64,000 nucleotides of DNA from Lantana camara (Eukaryota; Streptophyta; Magnoliopsida; Lamiales; Verbenaceae): the NCBI GenBank assembly GCA_037501455.1, contig CM074857.1, forward strand, positions 120,577,501 to 120,641,500. Direction: 5' to 3'. This document shows, in pieces, positions 19,713-32,095 of the stretch (within the stretch, counting starts at the first letter, position 1; each line of letters starts with the position of its first letter). A model generated the notes under the pieces. That model had not been told where the DNA came from, did not search any database, and worked only from the letters and a program-made list of their open reading frames with translations. Both the position numbers and the translations under genes were made by a program.

Positions 19713-22700
19713 ATGTGGAAGTTTGCGCTCATCTCATTGCTCACCATATTCCTTGTGTGGCTATGGAAAGTTTTCAACTGGATTTGGCTGGAGCCGAAGA
19801 GGATGGAGAAAATCCTCAGGAAGCAAGGTTTCAGAGGAAATTCTTACAAGCTTCTCTATGGAGATACCGCTGAGATCGCGGACGCGTACAAAGAAGCCCA
19901 CTCCAAACCCATCGGACTTCATGACAACATTGTGCCTCGTGTCCTTCCTTTTGTTCACAAGACCATAAATACTTATGGTCTGACGACATCGCTCTCATTA
20001 TAAACCAGAAAATTGGGCGTGTGTTGCACGTATTAACAATATAATTAACTAATAGTTAACTAACTGTGTTTTGACGATGTGCAGGCAAGAATTCATTTAC
20101 CTGGATTGGACCAAGGCCACGAGTATATATATCGGAACCTGAATTGATGAGAGAGGCATTGTTGAAACATACGACCATTCAAAAGAATTTCAAAGTCGCC
20201 AACAAAATATACCAGTTGCTAGTTGGTGGCATTATCGAATTCGAAGAAGAAAAATGGAGTACACATAGAACAAAATATAACCCTGCTTTTCATCTTGACA
20301 GGTTGAAGGTACGCTGTTTACTTAAAATTTTCTAAACTGGGATAACAGTTTCCATTTATCTCAGCTCATAACAGTCACAATTCTGGTGTGTATGAAGCGA
20401 TTGTGCCCAACAATTAAAACTTGTTCTGATAACATATTGAATGAGTGGAGAAAGAAGATGAAGTATGGGTCCGGTAAGATCGATGTGTTCCATTATCTGG
20501 GATCCTACACTAGTTCATCAGTGGCAACCTCATTATTCAGCCATGAATATGATGAAGAGGTGAAAAAGTGTTTTCGGCTTCTCAGGGACCTCGCAATGAT
20601 GGCTAACATTTCTGTCAAGACATTTGATATTCCTGGGAAAAGGTAACTACTTTTGTAAGTTGTAACTTCAGTCTTCATATATCATATGAGAGTGAGAACA
20701 GAACAGAGAGAATAAACGTTGTAAGATACACCGAAAGAAGGAAAGATAGGCCTGGCTGGTAGGACTAGTTGTCCCCTTCAAAAAATTCAGTCCTAACATA
20801 CTTTGACCATACACAACAGTTTTCTTATAATATGCACCAATCCAACGGAAAGCGTAAAATAATCATCACATGATTAACACTACACTGATCTAGGTTTGAG
20901 TAAAATGATATTCTTGAGAGAATGTTTGAAGTGGGTCCAGGAGCACTTTTATGGAATTACTACTGATCATAGGCAACCATAGAGGATTTTTTAATTTCCT
21001 GGTGGAGTTGATGTTCTTGAAAGTGAACTTTGTTGCATGCCTAGCTTTTTGGAGCTGCTCTTAGCTTCTTACACAATGATAGAGGAGGTTCCGTGATCTA
21101 GGTTCTTACATAAAGTTTACAAACCACCACGTTGATTACATGCATCTCATATTGATTAATTAATTGTTGATTAATTTGTTTAGGTACCTGCCAACCCCAT
21201 TACATAAGAAGGCCACAGCAATTGAGGCTGAAGTCAGAACTACATTCAGAAATATGATCAATAATAGAATAAAGAAGAGAAGAGAAGGAATCCAGGATGG
21301 CCAAGACTTATTTGATCTTTTTGTGGATGAGTTGTACGATGAAAAGAAACATATGGAGAGCGACATTGAAAGCGTTGTCGATGACGCCATTGGAAATATG
21401 AAGCTCTTTTTCTTTGCAGGCTATGAGACGACTTCTAATCTTCTGGTTTGGGTAATGGTCAATCTTGCCATTCACCAAGACTGGCAAGCTCGTGCAAGAG
21501 AGGAGGTTTTTCGTGTCCTGGGTGACAGAAAGAACCCTCCCTTAAATGACCTGAACCAGCTCAAAACTGTAAGAATGCACATAATTTTGTCCAACCAAAA
21601 TTGGACTTTTTTTCGGTGCTTTTATTATAATCACTCTACTGAATTAGGCAACTTATAGACTGTTCTAAAATTTAATTGGACGGTGTTTAAATTTATCTTA
21701 AAAAGCATCTAAGCAACAAACATGCTAATTTAGAATTATACTATCTTTAATTACAAACTAAAGCTTATTAAGCTCTTTTTGAAGGACTTATAAAGCTTAT
21801 AGTTGGGCGTCGTGAGTGTTGTAATCACGAGATATGCTAACTGTTCTACATTTAATCAAGGGCAAATTACACCAAGGTCCCCTAAGGTTTGGCATAATTA
21901 CAAATTAATCCCTCCACTTCTGGAAATTACGGACTAGTCCCTATAAATACTGTTTCAATTGAGGTCCCTAGACGCCGTTAGGGTTCCGTTAATTTTGACA
22001 GGACTACATTGTTGATGTGATTTAGTTAAGGGGTCGTTTTGTAAGAAAATTCATAGTTCAGGGACTTTTTTGTAATGTTTTTTGAAAATTCAAATGTCAA
22101 AATTAACGGAACCCTAACGGCGTCTAGGGACCTCAATTGAAACAGTATTTATAGGGACTGGTCCGTAATTTTCAGAAGTGGAGGGATTAATTTATAATTA
22201 TGTCAAACCTCAGGGGACCTTCGTGTAATTTGCCCTTTAATGAATATTGACTAATATTTTAAAAAGTAACCAATCACACATTAAAAGTGAAATTAACACG
22301 TCAGTATTATTAGTTGGGTGTAGGCAAAGCAGCATGAGGAACTAGTTTAATTGCTTACATAATTCTTGTGTACGTAGCTGAAAATGATCATCTTCGAGGT
22401 GTTGCGTCTGTTCCCTCCATCGTTCGAGCTCACTAGAGTTAGCACCGAAGATACGAAGATTGGAGACATCATTATACCTAAGGGAATTCTGTTGCAGCTG
22501 CCAATCTGTATGCTGCACAGGAACCCTACAATCTGGGGAGAAGATGCTCACGTGTTTAAACCTGAAAGATTTGCTGATGGAATAATGAAAGCTACCAACG
22601 GTCAGGCTGCATTCATGCCCTTTGGCTGGGGTCCTCGTATTTGCATTGGACAGAACTTTGCTATAATGGAAGCCAAGATATTCCTTGTGAACCTTCTCAT

Positions 22701-22812
22701 GACCTTCACTTGGGAGCTTTCGCCGGAATATGCGCATGCACCTTACGCCGCTTTCAATCTCGAGCCACAGTACGGTGCGCCTCTCATCCTCCGCGAGGTT
22801 CAATCATCCTAG
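19713..22812 (+). CDS. Cytochrome P450, CYP72 clan, CYP72A-like (copy 1, complete)
   Basis: Five exons: 19713-19977, 20085-20308, 20365-20642, 21184-21568 and 22378-22812. All borders are GT/AG and the phases match, giving 528 aa, close to the usual 515-525 of CYP72A. The product should be an ER-anchored haem monooxygenase using electrons from P450 reductase: membrane anchor at about 4-22, C-helix W146/R150 (EKWSTHR), I-helix AGYETT 334-339, ExxR E391/R394, PERF 446-449, and haem loop FGWGPRICIG 466-475 with Cys473. CYP72A likeness comes from the exon layout, TYGKNSFTWIGPRPRV across the first splice, and NPAFHLDRLK. Residues about 165-255 are unusually divergent: the typical ISRTAFGSSYEEG block is not conserved. 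CYP72A enzymes act on terpenoids, iridoids or hormones; the substrate cannot be told. Copy 2 differs at N377, which is Ile there. Confidence 0.9.
21851..22244. mobile_element. Mutator-type MITE in P450 intron 4 (copy 1)
   Basis: Element 21860-22235 (376 bp) starts GGGCAAATTACACCAAGG and ends with its inverse, CTTCGTGTAATTTGCCC. The inverted arms are about 140 bp each and nearly perfect, around an 80-100 bp centre. Flanks TTTAATCAA (21851-21859) and TTTAATGAA (22236-22244) are a 9-bp direct repeat with one mismatch. The 9-bp size and long arms point to a Mutator-like family. It has no coding capacity and lies inside the intron without touching splice sites. Confidence 0.88.
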
Positions 22813-22978
22813 GTTTATATCGAATCATGTCGTGGTTGCTTAGATAAAGATATGTTGTTGTTGAAAAAACCGAAAAAATATATGTTGTTGTTGAATTGTT
22901 ATGTTTAATGTGGTTTAATTCGGTTGCTATCAAGATGTTGTTTTGTAATTAACTTGCAAATGCTACGCTGGTATTTAC

Positions 22979-22984
22979 AATAAA
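22979..22984 (+). terminator. P450 polyadenylation signal (copy 1)
   Basis: AATAAA 167 bp after the stop codon, in an AT-rich 3' UTR. It is a plausible near-upstream element, not proof of the cleavage site. Confidence 0.45.
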
Positions 22985-23041
22985 ATTTCCATGTGTGGAT
23001 CAATTAGATATAGTTTATTTCCTTAGTTACCCATCCAATAA

Positions 23042-23239
23042 TATTTACTGGGGAAAATTCTAGTCCAAATCAGGCTCGGTCGAACCCCAACCAATTAAAG
23101 AGCAAGTGTGTTACACTCGCCATTTGATTGGTCACTTGCCCTAAATTTTCCACCAACCACAGGACAAGTGTAAAACACTCGCCCCCTCATTACACCGGTT
23201 TGGCCGAGCCTGGCTCGGGCTAGAATTACCCTATTTACT
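23042..23239. mobile_element. hAT-type MITE
   Basis: A 182-bp element at 23050-23231 with imperfect terminal inverted repeats of about 35 bp (GGGGAAAATTCTAGTCC at the left; CTAGAATTACCC at the right). It is flanked by the 8-bp direct repeat TATTTACT (23042-23049 and 23232-23239). An 8-bp TSD is typical of hAT elements. The inside contains two AAGTGT(G/A)..ACACTCGCC segments and no reading frame. Confidence 0.82.
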
Positions 23240-23560
23240 GGTGTATGCCCGTGCTCTTTGATCGTGCATAGGGCAGCAACCCGATTCCCCACCTGGCCGA
23301 GGGACGCCCTGCGCTGGCTAGGCGAGCGATTACTACCTCTGCCTAGCATCGCCCGCGCGCGAGCAGGCCAACGGCGCTGTGCGAGCGATTACTACCTCTG
23401 CCTAGAACAGCCGCTAGGCTATGTGCGCATGCCTGCCTACTCGCGTGCACCATGGGGCACGCGCTTGTGGGCGGCTTGCGTGCCCTGTGCGGGTTGTTCC
23501 GGGCTTCGATTTTTCGTTCGATTTCGGTTTTGTGAAATCCCAAATTTTAATATATGATTT
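23240..23560. other. GC-rich island with a direct repeat
   Basis: Markedly GC-rich against AT-rich surroundings, with many GCGC and GCGAGC motifs. A 24-25 bp direct repeat (GCGAGCGATTACTACCTCTG and the following CCTAG) occurs at about 23320 and 23380. No gene or RNA is recognised; short open frames on both strands look like chance. Confidence 0.5.
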
Positions 23561-25599
23561 TATTATAAAATTATTTATTTTTGAAATAAATATAAAATTG
23601 AGATTTTATGAATTAAAATTGAGTTTATATTTTTCGAGAAAATATAAAGTATCACTTTGAATGATATTTTTGACAAAAATTTAATTTTTGAAATTAATTG
23701 AGTTTTGTCATGATCCGAGTTCGATTTTGAATAAATTCTTAAATAGTGAACTATATTCAAATTACTTAAGTTAGTTGTAACATGAAGTCAAGGGAATTTT
23801 ATATTTAATTGGTAAATTTAAATTTAAGCGGCTGCATGCTAGTTTAGGTTATCATGGGTTAGTCTTATGTATGTTTTAAATTCTGCACATGGATGATTTC
23901 AATTGGGGTCGGAGCCCTATAGTTGCGTTATTTCAATTGGGGTTGGAGCACTACTTATGTGCATACTATTATGTGTTTATTATGTCACTTTTCTTATTAT
24001 TGTTTTTGGGGCCGGGGTATGACCCGTGTATTTGTCTATGACCAATATGGCCAATATGAAGATTAAGCCATATTTCTTCATGTTAAGAGAGTGGAACTTA
24101 AGAAGTGAGGATTTTTCTTTTCATTTTGGAGACAAGTGATGCGTTGCGTTATTCGTTGAATTATTAAGCTTAGGGCTGTTATATTTTATCCACTATTTGA
24201 ATTAAATTTGGATAATTACTTTATGTTTTCTGTAGGGGAATGGGACGGAAGAAAATTGGTAACAAGCATGGAGCTGTCACACGTTTTTGACAAAGCCCAT
24301 TTCTTGGATCAATTGGAGACAAACAATTATGGCCCAATTGACTTAAGGTGTAATTAAATGGGGGGAGATCACCTGATGCTTTTTGGAGACATATGGCCCA
24401 TGCAAACTTATGGAGGAAGCCCAATTCCCAAATTAATTGCCACAATTGGAAGAAGTCACAACCCTCAGCGTTATTTTTCAAAGAATTAATTCACACAAGA
24501 AACAAAGGGGCAACGACTTGGGCACACGTTTTGAGTAGTGAGGAGTTATTGGCCTTTTATTGGAGCAAAATGTTTTTGGGAGAGTGGGGCAATAACTCTG
24601 GAGAAAGTGGCTTTTATGATGAAAGATCATGAGGAACGTGGGAGGAAGAAAAGCTGGCAGCTATGGGTGCTATTTATTCAAGACAAGATCGCAGCTACAG
24701 GGCACACACGGGGAGAACGAGTCCATCCCTTTCATTTAGTTTTGCTCTTTTGATTTTGCTAATTTCCTTTGTTCTTGATTAGTTAGTTTCGTTTTAGTTG
24801 GGATTTTCCTAGTATGCATTAGGTTTTGTGAGACTACTTCTTTTGTTGATTAATTCAAGTTATCCGTTTTATTTCTAAATTAACGTTATTGTGTTTGTTC
24901 TATTCTTTGATTAATTTAAAAGCTCGAATCTTAGAGTTGGCAATTCACATACAGCTACTTAATTCGTTTGGTGGAGTCTAGCCGGACAATTAACGAAGTG
25001 GCAATCAACACTAGGTTGTTAAGTTCGGCTGATTTTGTGTTGTGGGATATTACTGTCTAATTAGGCGAAGTAGGAGTTTCTACTAAGTCGGTTAGGGTTA
25101 GTGTTTCTTTAGCTCGTAAAACAACTAGTTAATTGAATCTTTGAAGGAGTTTCTGATAGGGTTATTAGCTAGTTAGGGAATAGTCTTTAGGAGTTTCTTT
25201 AGATTATTCTAAATGGTAAGACGAAACGAGGGAGCCGGAGGTGTTATCTGGTAACTATAGCTAGCCTAACGAGGAATTAATCACCCTGTCTGTGATCATA
25301 GCCTGATGCATGTAGGAAAATCCCAGCTATTTTTTATCTACTGAATTAATCTAAGTGTCAGCTGAGTTAGTTGTTAATCGTTTATCTATTTAGTCAGTTT
25401 TATTCTTGTTTATTTCATTATTAATTTGATCAAATAACTCAAAACCCCCCATGTTTTAATTATTTGTTTCGTTCCTTGGCATATTAAGAGTTACAATTTC
25501 ATCCAATCCTCGTGGATCGATACCCGTTGCCACTATTCTGCATTTTAATCGTGTGCAATAATTGGGACTTATTATTGGTGGTCTCGACACCCATCAACA
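23561..25599. other. Unclassified, probably LTR-retrotransposon-derived sequence
   Basis: No open protein domain. Two TTTCAATTGGGGTYGGAGC direct repeats lie near 23898 and 23930. The stretch 24640-25600 has the look of an LTR or leader: a TATTTATT motif near 24670, T-rich sequence, and ATCCTCGTGGATCGATACCC near 25504, of a type common near plant LTR ends. No matching second LTR, TSD or primer site was found, so this stays tentative. Confidence 0.35.
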
Positions 25600-26090
25600 A
25601 GCAACCAAGGAGCAAGAAGGATCCACAAGGAACACTTGAAGAACGGTAGCTATAAGTGAAGATCCCTCAAATGTTTAGGAGTTTTTCTATTATGTAATAG
25701 ATAGGGTTTTCCATTAAATTTTGTACCCCTATGTGATATGAACTGTCTTATGTGGCATGAATGTTAGAACTAGTGATTATGGAGTGGCTCCCATAATTGC
25801 ATATAAGATAGGATACCCATGATCATCTTATATTAGTATCATGCTAGGACATGTTATCTGCTAATTGCTTGTGTGAATGCATTTTATGTGAAACTGCATC
25901 AAACAAGACCAATTAAAAATGCATAATTGTACATGTTGGTGAGGTCAAAAATCGGACAACTCTCCGGTTAATTCGAAAATCCCTAATTAAAATATTGAGC
26001 AACTTTCGAATAAATAGGTATTCTATTACGGTAATAAAATTCCTAGCATTCCATCAATAAGATTTAAGAGTTAGTAGGTAAGCTAATTAT

Positions 26091-26420
26091 TGTCTCACGA
26101 TTCGTGGGGTAATTAGTGCAGCCTATTAAATCTTAGTTCCTAGATTGATCACCTTAGGTGATTGATATTTCTTGATCATTTTAGAATGGGCGATGTCTCA
26201 CGAGTCGTGGGTCGTTCCGGACTAAGTTTGATTGAGATCTTATGATTGATGGGTTCTGCTCAACACTGAAGTAGATATAGATGTCTCACGAGTCGTGGGT
26301 CCATGATTGAAAGATCAGTGATGCAAAAACATTACTAGGAATTCCATGGCGATGGAATTGGCAATTTTGTACCTACCTAAAGATTCTTAGACCTTTGGAC
26401 GTCTCACGAGTCGTGGGTCC
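26091..26420. repeat. Four spaced copies of a near-palindromic 19-mer in the Copia-C leader
   Basis: GTCTCACGAGTCGTGGGTC or close variants start at about 26092, 26195, 26283 and 26401. The core CACGAGTCGTG is a dyad. Spacing is 88-118 bp and the sequence between differs strongly. Confidence 0.85.
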
Positions 26421-28145
26421 AAAACTAAGAATGCTTGGGAACCTAGTACCCACTGAGAAAGCAAGTTTCTTCTAATGTCGTTTGGGATTTATAGACTTTC
26501 CAAAAACAATGGGAGCCACAAATGATAAAAGACCTAATCCTATGTGTTACGTTATTATTCAATATGCTCATATTTTCTCTGCTTAGCATTTAGATTGTAG
26601 TTCTGAGATTGTCTACAAGTTGAAATGTAACCCATTAGTATCCATCCTTGAGTCAAATAAGTTGACTAAAGTCCTAACCACTATGATTAGTTTTGAATCC
26701 TAAAATCCGTTTTAGATTCCAAAGGAGAAAATTGTTCTCTATAAGGCGAATCTTTTACCTATTGTGAAAATTCGACCTAGGCTAGAAGAGAAGCAATTGA
26801 AAAGTGAAAGGAAATTCTCCAAACACTTAAGAGCAATTGTACTCCATCATAAATGTGTTACAAAGTATAACACATTATAGGAACACTTAAGAGCAATTGT
26901 ACTCTCTTGAGAGCGTGTTACAAGGTATAACACATCGAAGGACTTGTTCCAAATCTGTATGAAGGAATGCACGTATGACATGGACTGAAAGTCCTCACTA
27001 AGGAGGACCTTGTAGCCACGTACACAAACTGAGAAATGGGTTCTTAGCCCATTGATTGTTTGAATTGCTTCTATCATCATTCTTAACCCCTTTTGCTCAA
27101 CCTTGGATGATGCTATTGTAGCATAGTTCATCAAATTAATTGATAACTTGAGAGAGCATCCTTGAGAAGGACTAAAAGGTAATGATGATTAGTTCTTCTT
27201 CTAAACCTAATAAGGTAAAGGCATCTAGGCCAAAGAAGAAGAAACCCTTAAAACCCAATGGAGGGATGAGAGAAGGGAAAGCCTAAAAGAAAGATCAGAC
27301 TTTAACTTCCATAGTGGAAAACTAGGGCCTTGAAAGGAACTGCAAAGAGTATGAGGATACTCCATATGTCTCTTGTTATATTAATTCTGATAGGATCAGA
27401 ATTCGCTAGTCTTAAGTTAACTTTGCATAAACTGTTGTGCAAAACTTAAAGTATTGATGTTTCGAACCTACAACGAGATAACATAAGTAAATTAAGATGA
27501 TAGAGTTTCAAATAACTTTGGAACAACCTAAATGGGATTAGCAAGTTAATCATCTTAGGATCATTTTACGAAAATGAACTCAAAGACTTAACTTCCTAAG
27601 AATCCTATTTAGAGAAAAACGTTCCCGAAAACCCCGTTTATGTGAAACGAGAAACACGTCCCAAATTTAGATGGATCTCGATCCATACTAAGGATTAAGG
27701 TTTTCTTAATGTAAGCACTAGACTGAATCGTTAGTTTAATCATTATGAATGTGTGTACTTAATGAAGTACGAATTTTGAAACTTTTGAGAAATTATTAGA
27801 ATTTCAATGAGAAAGGTTAAGAACCACAGTAGTTGAGAGAGATGAGCATTTCGATTTGATCAAAATGGCAAATGTCTTATTGACTAAATTCCTTAGTCAT
27901 CTTAGAGATAATAAGACTATCCCTCAGTGTACTCATTCAAGAATAACTTAGGATTTTTGAATGAAGGAACATAACCCTATAGGATATGGTTCATTCTTGT
28001 TACTGACTTACCTTCGTCCTGAACTTATGCTTCAGAATACGCAGTTAGGATTTTGAATCTTGCACATTCCAAATCAGTTCCTTAAATGTACTACGAATTG
28101 TGGCATTCAAAATTCCCTAATAATTCTTATCATAGAATTTTGGGA

Positions 28146-28368
28146 TTGTCTTCTTATATGAAGAAGACAATGGGAGATAAACTTGAAACAAGTTCAAGTT
28201 TATATACGAACAATATATATTGTTATTATTTACAATTCTTTGGAACAAAGAATGTATCTCTCTTGAGTCTTCTTAATTGAAGAAGAAATTGAGAGATAAG
28301 ATTGAAACTAGTTCAAGTCTGTGCAAACAATATAGAATATTGTTTCTATGATTCTTTTGAAAAAATGT
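28146..28368. repeat. Imperfect internal duplication in Copia-C pol
   Basis: About 110 bp at 28146-28252 resembles 28262-28368 (shared: TCTTCTTA, GAAGAAGA, GAGATAA, TTGAAAC, AGTTCAAGT, AACAATAT). It is an old tandem duplication in the decayed pol. Confidence 0.6.
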
Positions 28369-29978
28369 TATTTGTTCTAAAGAACACACCTTTCTTATAA
28401 AAGAATCGTTCCTAAGAGAAAAGAAAGGTAAGCCCAAAGACTTCAAAAGGTTTGAGGACAAAACCCATGCCACAAATAGAAAGAGTAAAATAGTTCTGAT
28501 AAAACTTGGCCAATCTTGTGAGATAGTACACGAGTGAACTCTCCTCCCTCGATGCGTTCAGAACGCATTCCTAGATAGCCTATAAGATAATATGGTTTTC
28601 ACCATGAAATCTTCTAAAGTGGATACTGAATCATTTACCCTATCGGGAGGCGCTGTCAGATTTGGAATCTAAGCAGTGAAAACAATTATGAAATCTGAAA
28701 TGGATTTCATATAGTCAAACTAAGTTTGGACCTTAGTTAAGCTACTTAATAGGATCAAGCTTTTCTTATCGATATAAGATTGATGAAGACATAAATATGG
28801 AACATCCATGGATTTCACATTTAGTGGGAGTAAACAAAAGGTTTGCAGACTCCAAATAGTCAATTTATGAAATTGGATCATTTCTAGGAATTAGAGTATT
28901 CGAATTAGTGAAATAGTCAAAGTTGATTGACTTAAAATTCGAGTATAGCGTGTACAAGAAAGTGGTAGAGACTAAAAGTTAAACTTTTGGTACTTTATGA
29001 AGATGACATCCTTCTCATTGGGAATGCGAAGGATGGCATAAAAGTTACCAAAGCGTGGTTAGGAACCATTTTAAGATGAAAGATCTTGGTGATAGATCCT
29101 ACATTCTCGAGACAAATATCTATGGAGATAGATTTAAGAGAATAATAGGATTATCACAGTCAAGGTACATAAACGTTGTACTAAAATGGTTTAGTAAGGA
29201 AGATTCCTAAAGAATTTCCAATGGACAATGGAACATTTCTTTTGAAGAGGATGTGTCCCAAATAACTATTAGAAAGTTAGAATGTCCAAAACCCTTTTCG
29301 GGAAAATGGTGCATAATGTATGCAAAATTATATACTTGACGAGATATGGCTACCACATAGCGTGATGGGCCTATTCTAAATGTAACCTTAGAGAAGGTCA
29401 CTGGATTGTTGTAAAAATACCCTCAGAGTACTTTAGAAGAAATGAGGATATGTTTAAGAGTCCAGAAAGACCTTTTCATTAAAGGATTGTTTGATGTAAT
29501 CATTACATCAAAATATAGATAATTATTTATCTATAAGAGGATACACCATTTGCCTAGAAGGCAGAACAGTGCTTTGGAAAGATTTCCAATCGAGAGGCAC
29601 TATAGATTCGACCACAAAGTTGAACACTTAGTCGTATTGAATACCACTAAGTTGAGTGTTTGGGTAAGAAACTCCATCTAACGGGTAGATGTAGTTCCTA
29701 GCATGAAACAACACCATTATCATATAGTATGATAAAATGGATGGTTGCTCAAGTAAGAGAACCAAGACCTCACCAAGGGACCAGGCGCTTGATTATGAAT
29801 CACGTGAATAAGGAAATCGTGTTTCCTTGATGATGTGCAAATTAAAAACATTCACATCAGTAGAGAATGTAGCAGATCCACTTTGAAAACGCCCAAAGTT
29901 AATAAGGCTCTAAAGGTACATCTTGGGAAGATGAGACCTAGAATAGACCTGAAAGGCTTTTGCGAGCAAGTGGGAGAT

Positions 29979-32095
29979 TGTTGGGAATAGTGCCCTAGAA
30001 AGCTGTTATGCTTTGGGACTTTCCCTATATCACAGACAATCTTTGAATAATATACGAATGATTATAATCACAGGCGAACACTTCTTATGTGCTAATACGT
30101 GTTTTGTGTGTTTCCATTACGTGTGCATGTCTAGAACTCCCCTAATCCGATGAGGCCGTTAAGAACTTTGTCAATATGGGAATGACACATGAAACAAGTT
30201 CTTAACTCCATAGGCGAGGATTAGAAACTTCTCCAAGTCAATGAGGCCAACAGATAGTGGGACTGTCGACTTTGCCTCTGTTGAGACTTGCTTGTGTAGT
30301 TGTGTCCTTAAGAAGGATCATCCTATTTCCTGGGGTGTAAATTGCATAAGTTGATGCGTACATAATACACAAGGGTGTTTGTTATAAAAATAAGTTTACT
30401 GAGAGTGCCCCATGTGAGAAGATTCATAAAAGGGAAAGGACGTTACTAGAACTTCCAGATTATGAAATATCTCACATGTCAATGACGTGAGGAATTAATC
30501 CTTAGACTTGAGATTCCACATTGTCTCATATGAGTTAACTCTGTAATCTTTGATATAGGCACAAAAGGGTATCATCATATAGGCCTATGTTGGGATTATA
30601 CAAGTGGCATATGAGAATTGTTGGAATCAATAAAGGACCTACACTTGTTGTAGGTAAGATGATCTCTTATTACACAAGTCATTTATGATTCCATCCTAAA
30701 GTCCTTGCGTAAGGTGGTTAGATCAAGACATGAAAAAAATGGGGTTTTCTTGGATTGAGATCAAATGGAATATGAAGGGAACTTTGTTTTAAGATTAAGA
30801 TTAGTAGGGCTCTCCATATTCCCATACCCTAGCTCTTAATCGAAAGATAGGATGGTAGGAGGACCGTATCCCACATGATGTAATTGACTGAAAGGTTCTT
30901 TCGAATATACATTCACATTTCGGGTAGGTGTCACACACCTGTTGCTAGACTATGGTCATGTGATCTGTGAGGTAATTAATTAATAAAGTGTATTAATTAA
31001 TTAGACTCACTGCTAACTGAAATTGAACCTAGAGGGTCACACACAAATACCAGGTTCAGAGGGTATTATGGAAAGATCAAATAGTTGATCGAAACGAGGC
31101 CACAATGTAAAGTACACGTGTGGATCGAGAGCATTGTTAGGGACCCGTGATCCATTTGAGAAATTGGATCATTTGTTAATTAATTAGAGAATTAATTATC
31201 AAGCCCAAATATAATTAATTAGTGAATTAATTATAAAACCAAGATATAATTAATTGGAGAATTAATTATAAATCCCTAAGTATAATTAATTGGAGAATTA
31301 ATTATATAGCCGAAATAAAATTAATTGGAGAATTAGATTAGCCCGTTAGAATTAATTAGTGTAGAATTAATTGGAGAATTAATTATAAGTATTTAATTAT
31401 TTAGTTGTTCTAATTTGATTAGAATAAATAAATAAATAAATATCTTCTATTTTATTATTCTAAAGTATTAGTTCTAATATGACTAGAATAAATATTATTG
31501 GGATAAGATATTTAATTATTACTAGAATAATTAAATATTCCTAAATTAGGTAGAAGTTATTTCTCTAGAAAATAAATATCTTATTTTAGATAAGACATTA
31601 TTTTACTTAGAGAGAAAAAATAGTAGAAGAAAAGTCAAAGTAGGAGACCATCTCCTAGATGGTACTAGGGTTTCGAACCCTAGCCTATAAAAGGACTAAG
31701 GGGTTCAAATTTCTTGGCTTACACGTGATTTGAGAATACGTCCAACCTTCATGGAATTTTGGAAAAATTCTCTTGCTCTCTTCTCTCGTTTCTTGTTTCT
31801 TTAATGCGCATGTTATAGTACTAGCATACTCACTAACATGATTTGAATCTAGGTTGGTATGGATTGATACTCTAGAGGATTTCTACTTTGGAATCTCGAA
31901 GAAAGAATCGATCAAGAAATGGGAATTTTCATGCCGCATGAAGAACGTTTGAGGGCGGCTCAATACGTTTCAAGAAAGCTCCAATTCGTGTAAGTTTCTT
32001 GAGTCCCTAAGTTTTGAAACGAACATTGCAAGATCACGATTCGCTTTTAGAAAATTTTTAAACTTCCACTGCTTAAACTCTGTTGTTTTCCAACA
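29979..32095 (+). repeat. LTR-C, 3' LTR of Copia-C
   Basis: 2117 bp, starting TGTTGGGAATAGTGCCC after a polypurine tract and ending GTTGTTTTCCAACA. It is related to LTR-D and LTR-B but diverged, sharing CTCCCCTAATCCGATGAGGC, the TGTTGGGATTACACAAGTGG-like block and the terminal sequences. A TATA box (CCTATAAAAGG) lies at 31685-31691. No primer site follows its right end, so it is not the 5' LTR of the next fragment. Confidence 0.82.
31160..31395. repeat. AT-rich tandem repeats in LTR-C
   Basis: Six or so units of about 35-40 bp built on AATTAATTGGAGAATTAATTAT (in two overlapping parts) with short variable spacers. LTR-B and LTR-D have AATTAATTAA-rich stretches at the equivalent place. Confidence 0.8.

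Larger units (their letters stand above)
1..22039 (+). repeat. Segmental duplication, copy 1
   Basis: Bases 1-22039 match 42080-64000 in direct orientation almost base for base. The offset is 42079 at the start, 42061 after an 18-bp loss in copy 2 near 43743, 42069 after an 8-bp difference near 5550, 42070 after 1 bp near 7605, 42066 after the gag-pol G tract, 41957 after a 109-bp loss in copy 2 near 59111, and 41961 after a poly-T length change near 60858. The match includes the host P450 gene as well as the mobile elements, so it is a duplication of genomic DNA and not two independent insertions. The left limit is the window edge and is unknown. Confidence 0.97.
25600..29978 (+). pseudogene. 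Decayed Copia element internal region (Copia-C)
   Basis: Plus-strand copia gag-pol eroded by stops, indels and losses, recognisable in pieces. A gag start lies near 26630 (NPLVSILESNKLT). A zinc knuckle remnant near 27315 reads AL-ERNCKEYEDT. Integrase-type sequence ELWHSKFPN lies near 28095, and an RT stretch near 28990 with a damaged YVDD (FGTLYEDDILLIGN-like across frames). MKDLGDRSY and RIIGLSQSRYINVVLKWF lie near 29080-29190. A polypurine tract, CAAGTGGGAGAT, at 29967-29978 abuts the 3' LTR at 29979. The leader 25600-26600 has four copies of a near-palindromic motif. The 5' LTR and primer site are missing. Confidence 0.75.

Noticed and set aside
26091..26420. CRISPR array
   Set aside because: The spaced 19-mer repeats are in a plant copia leader with unequal spacing; there are only four units and no cas genes.
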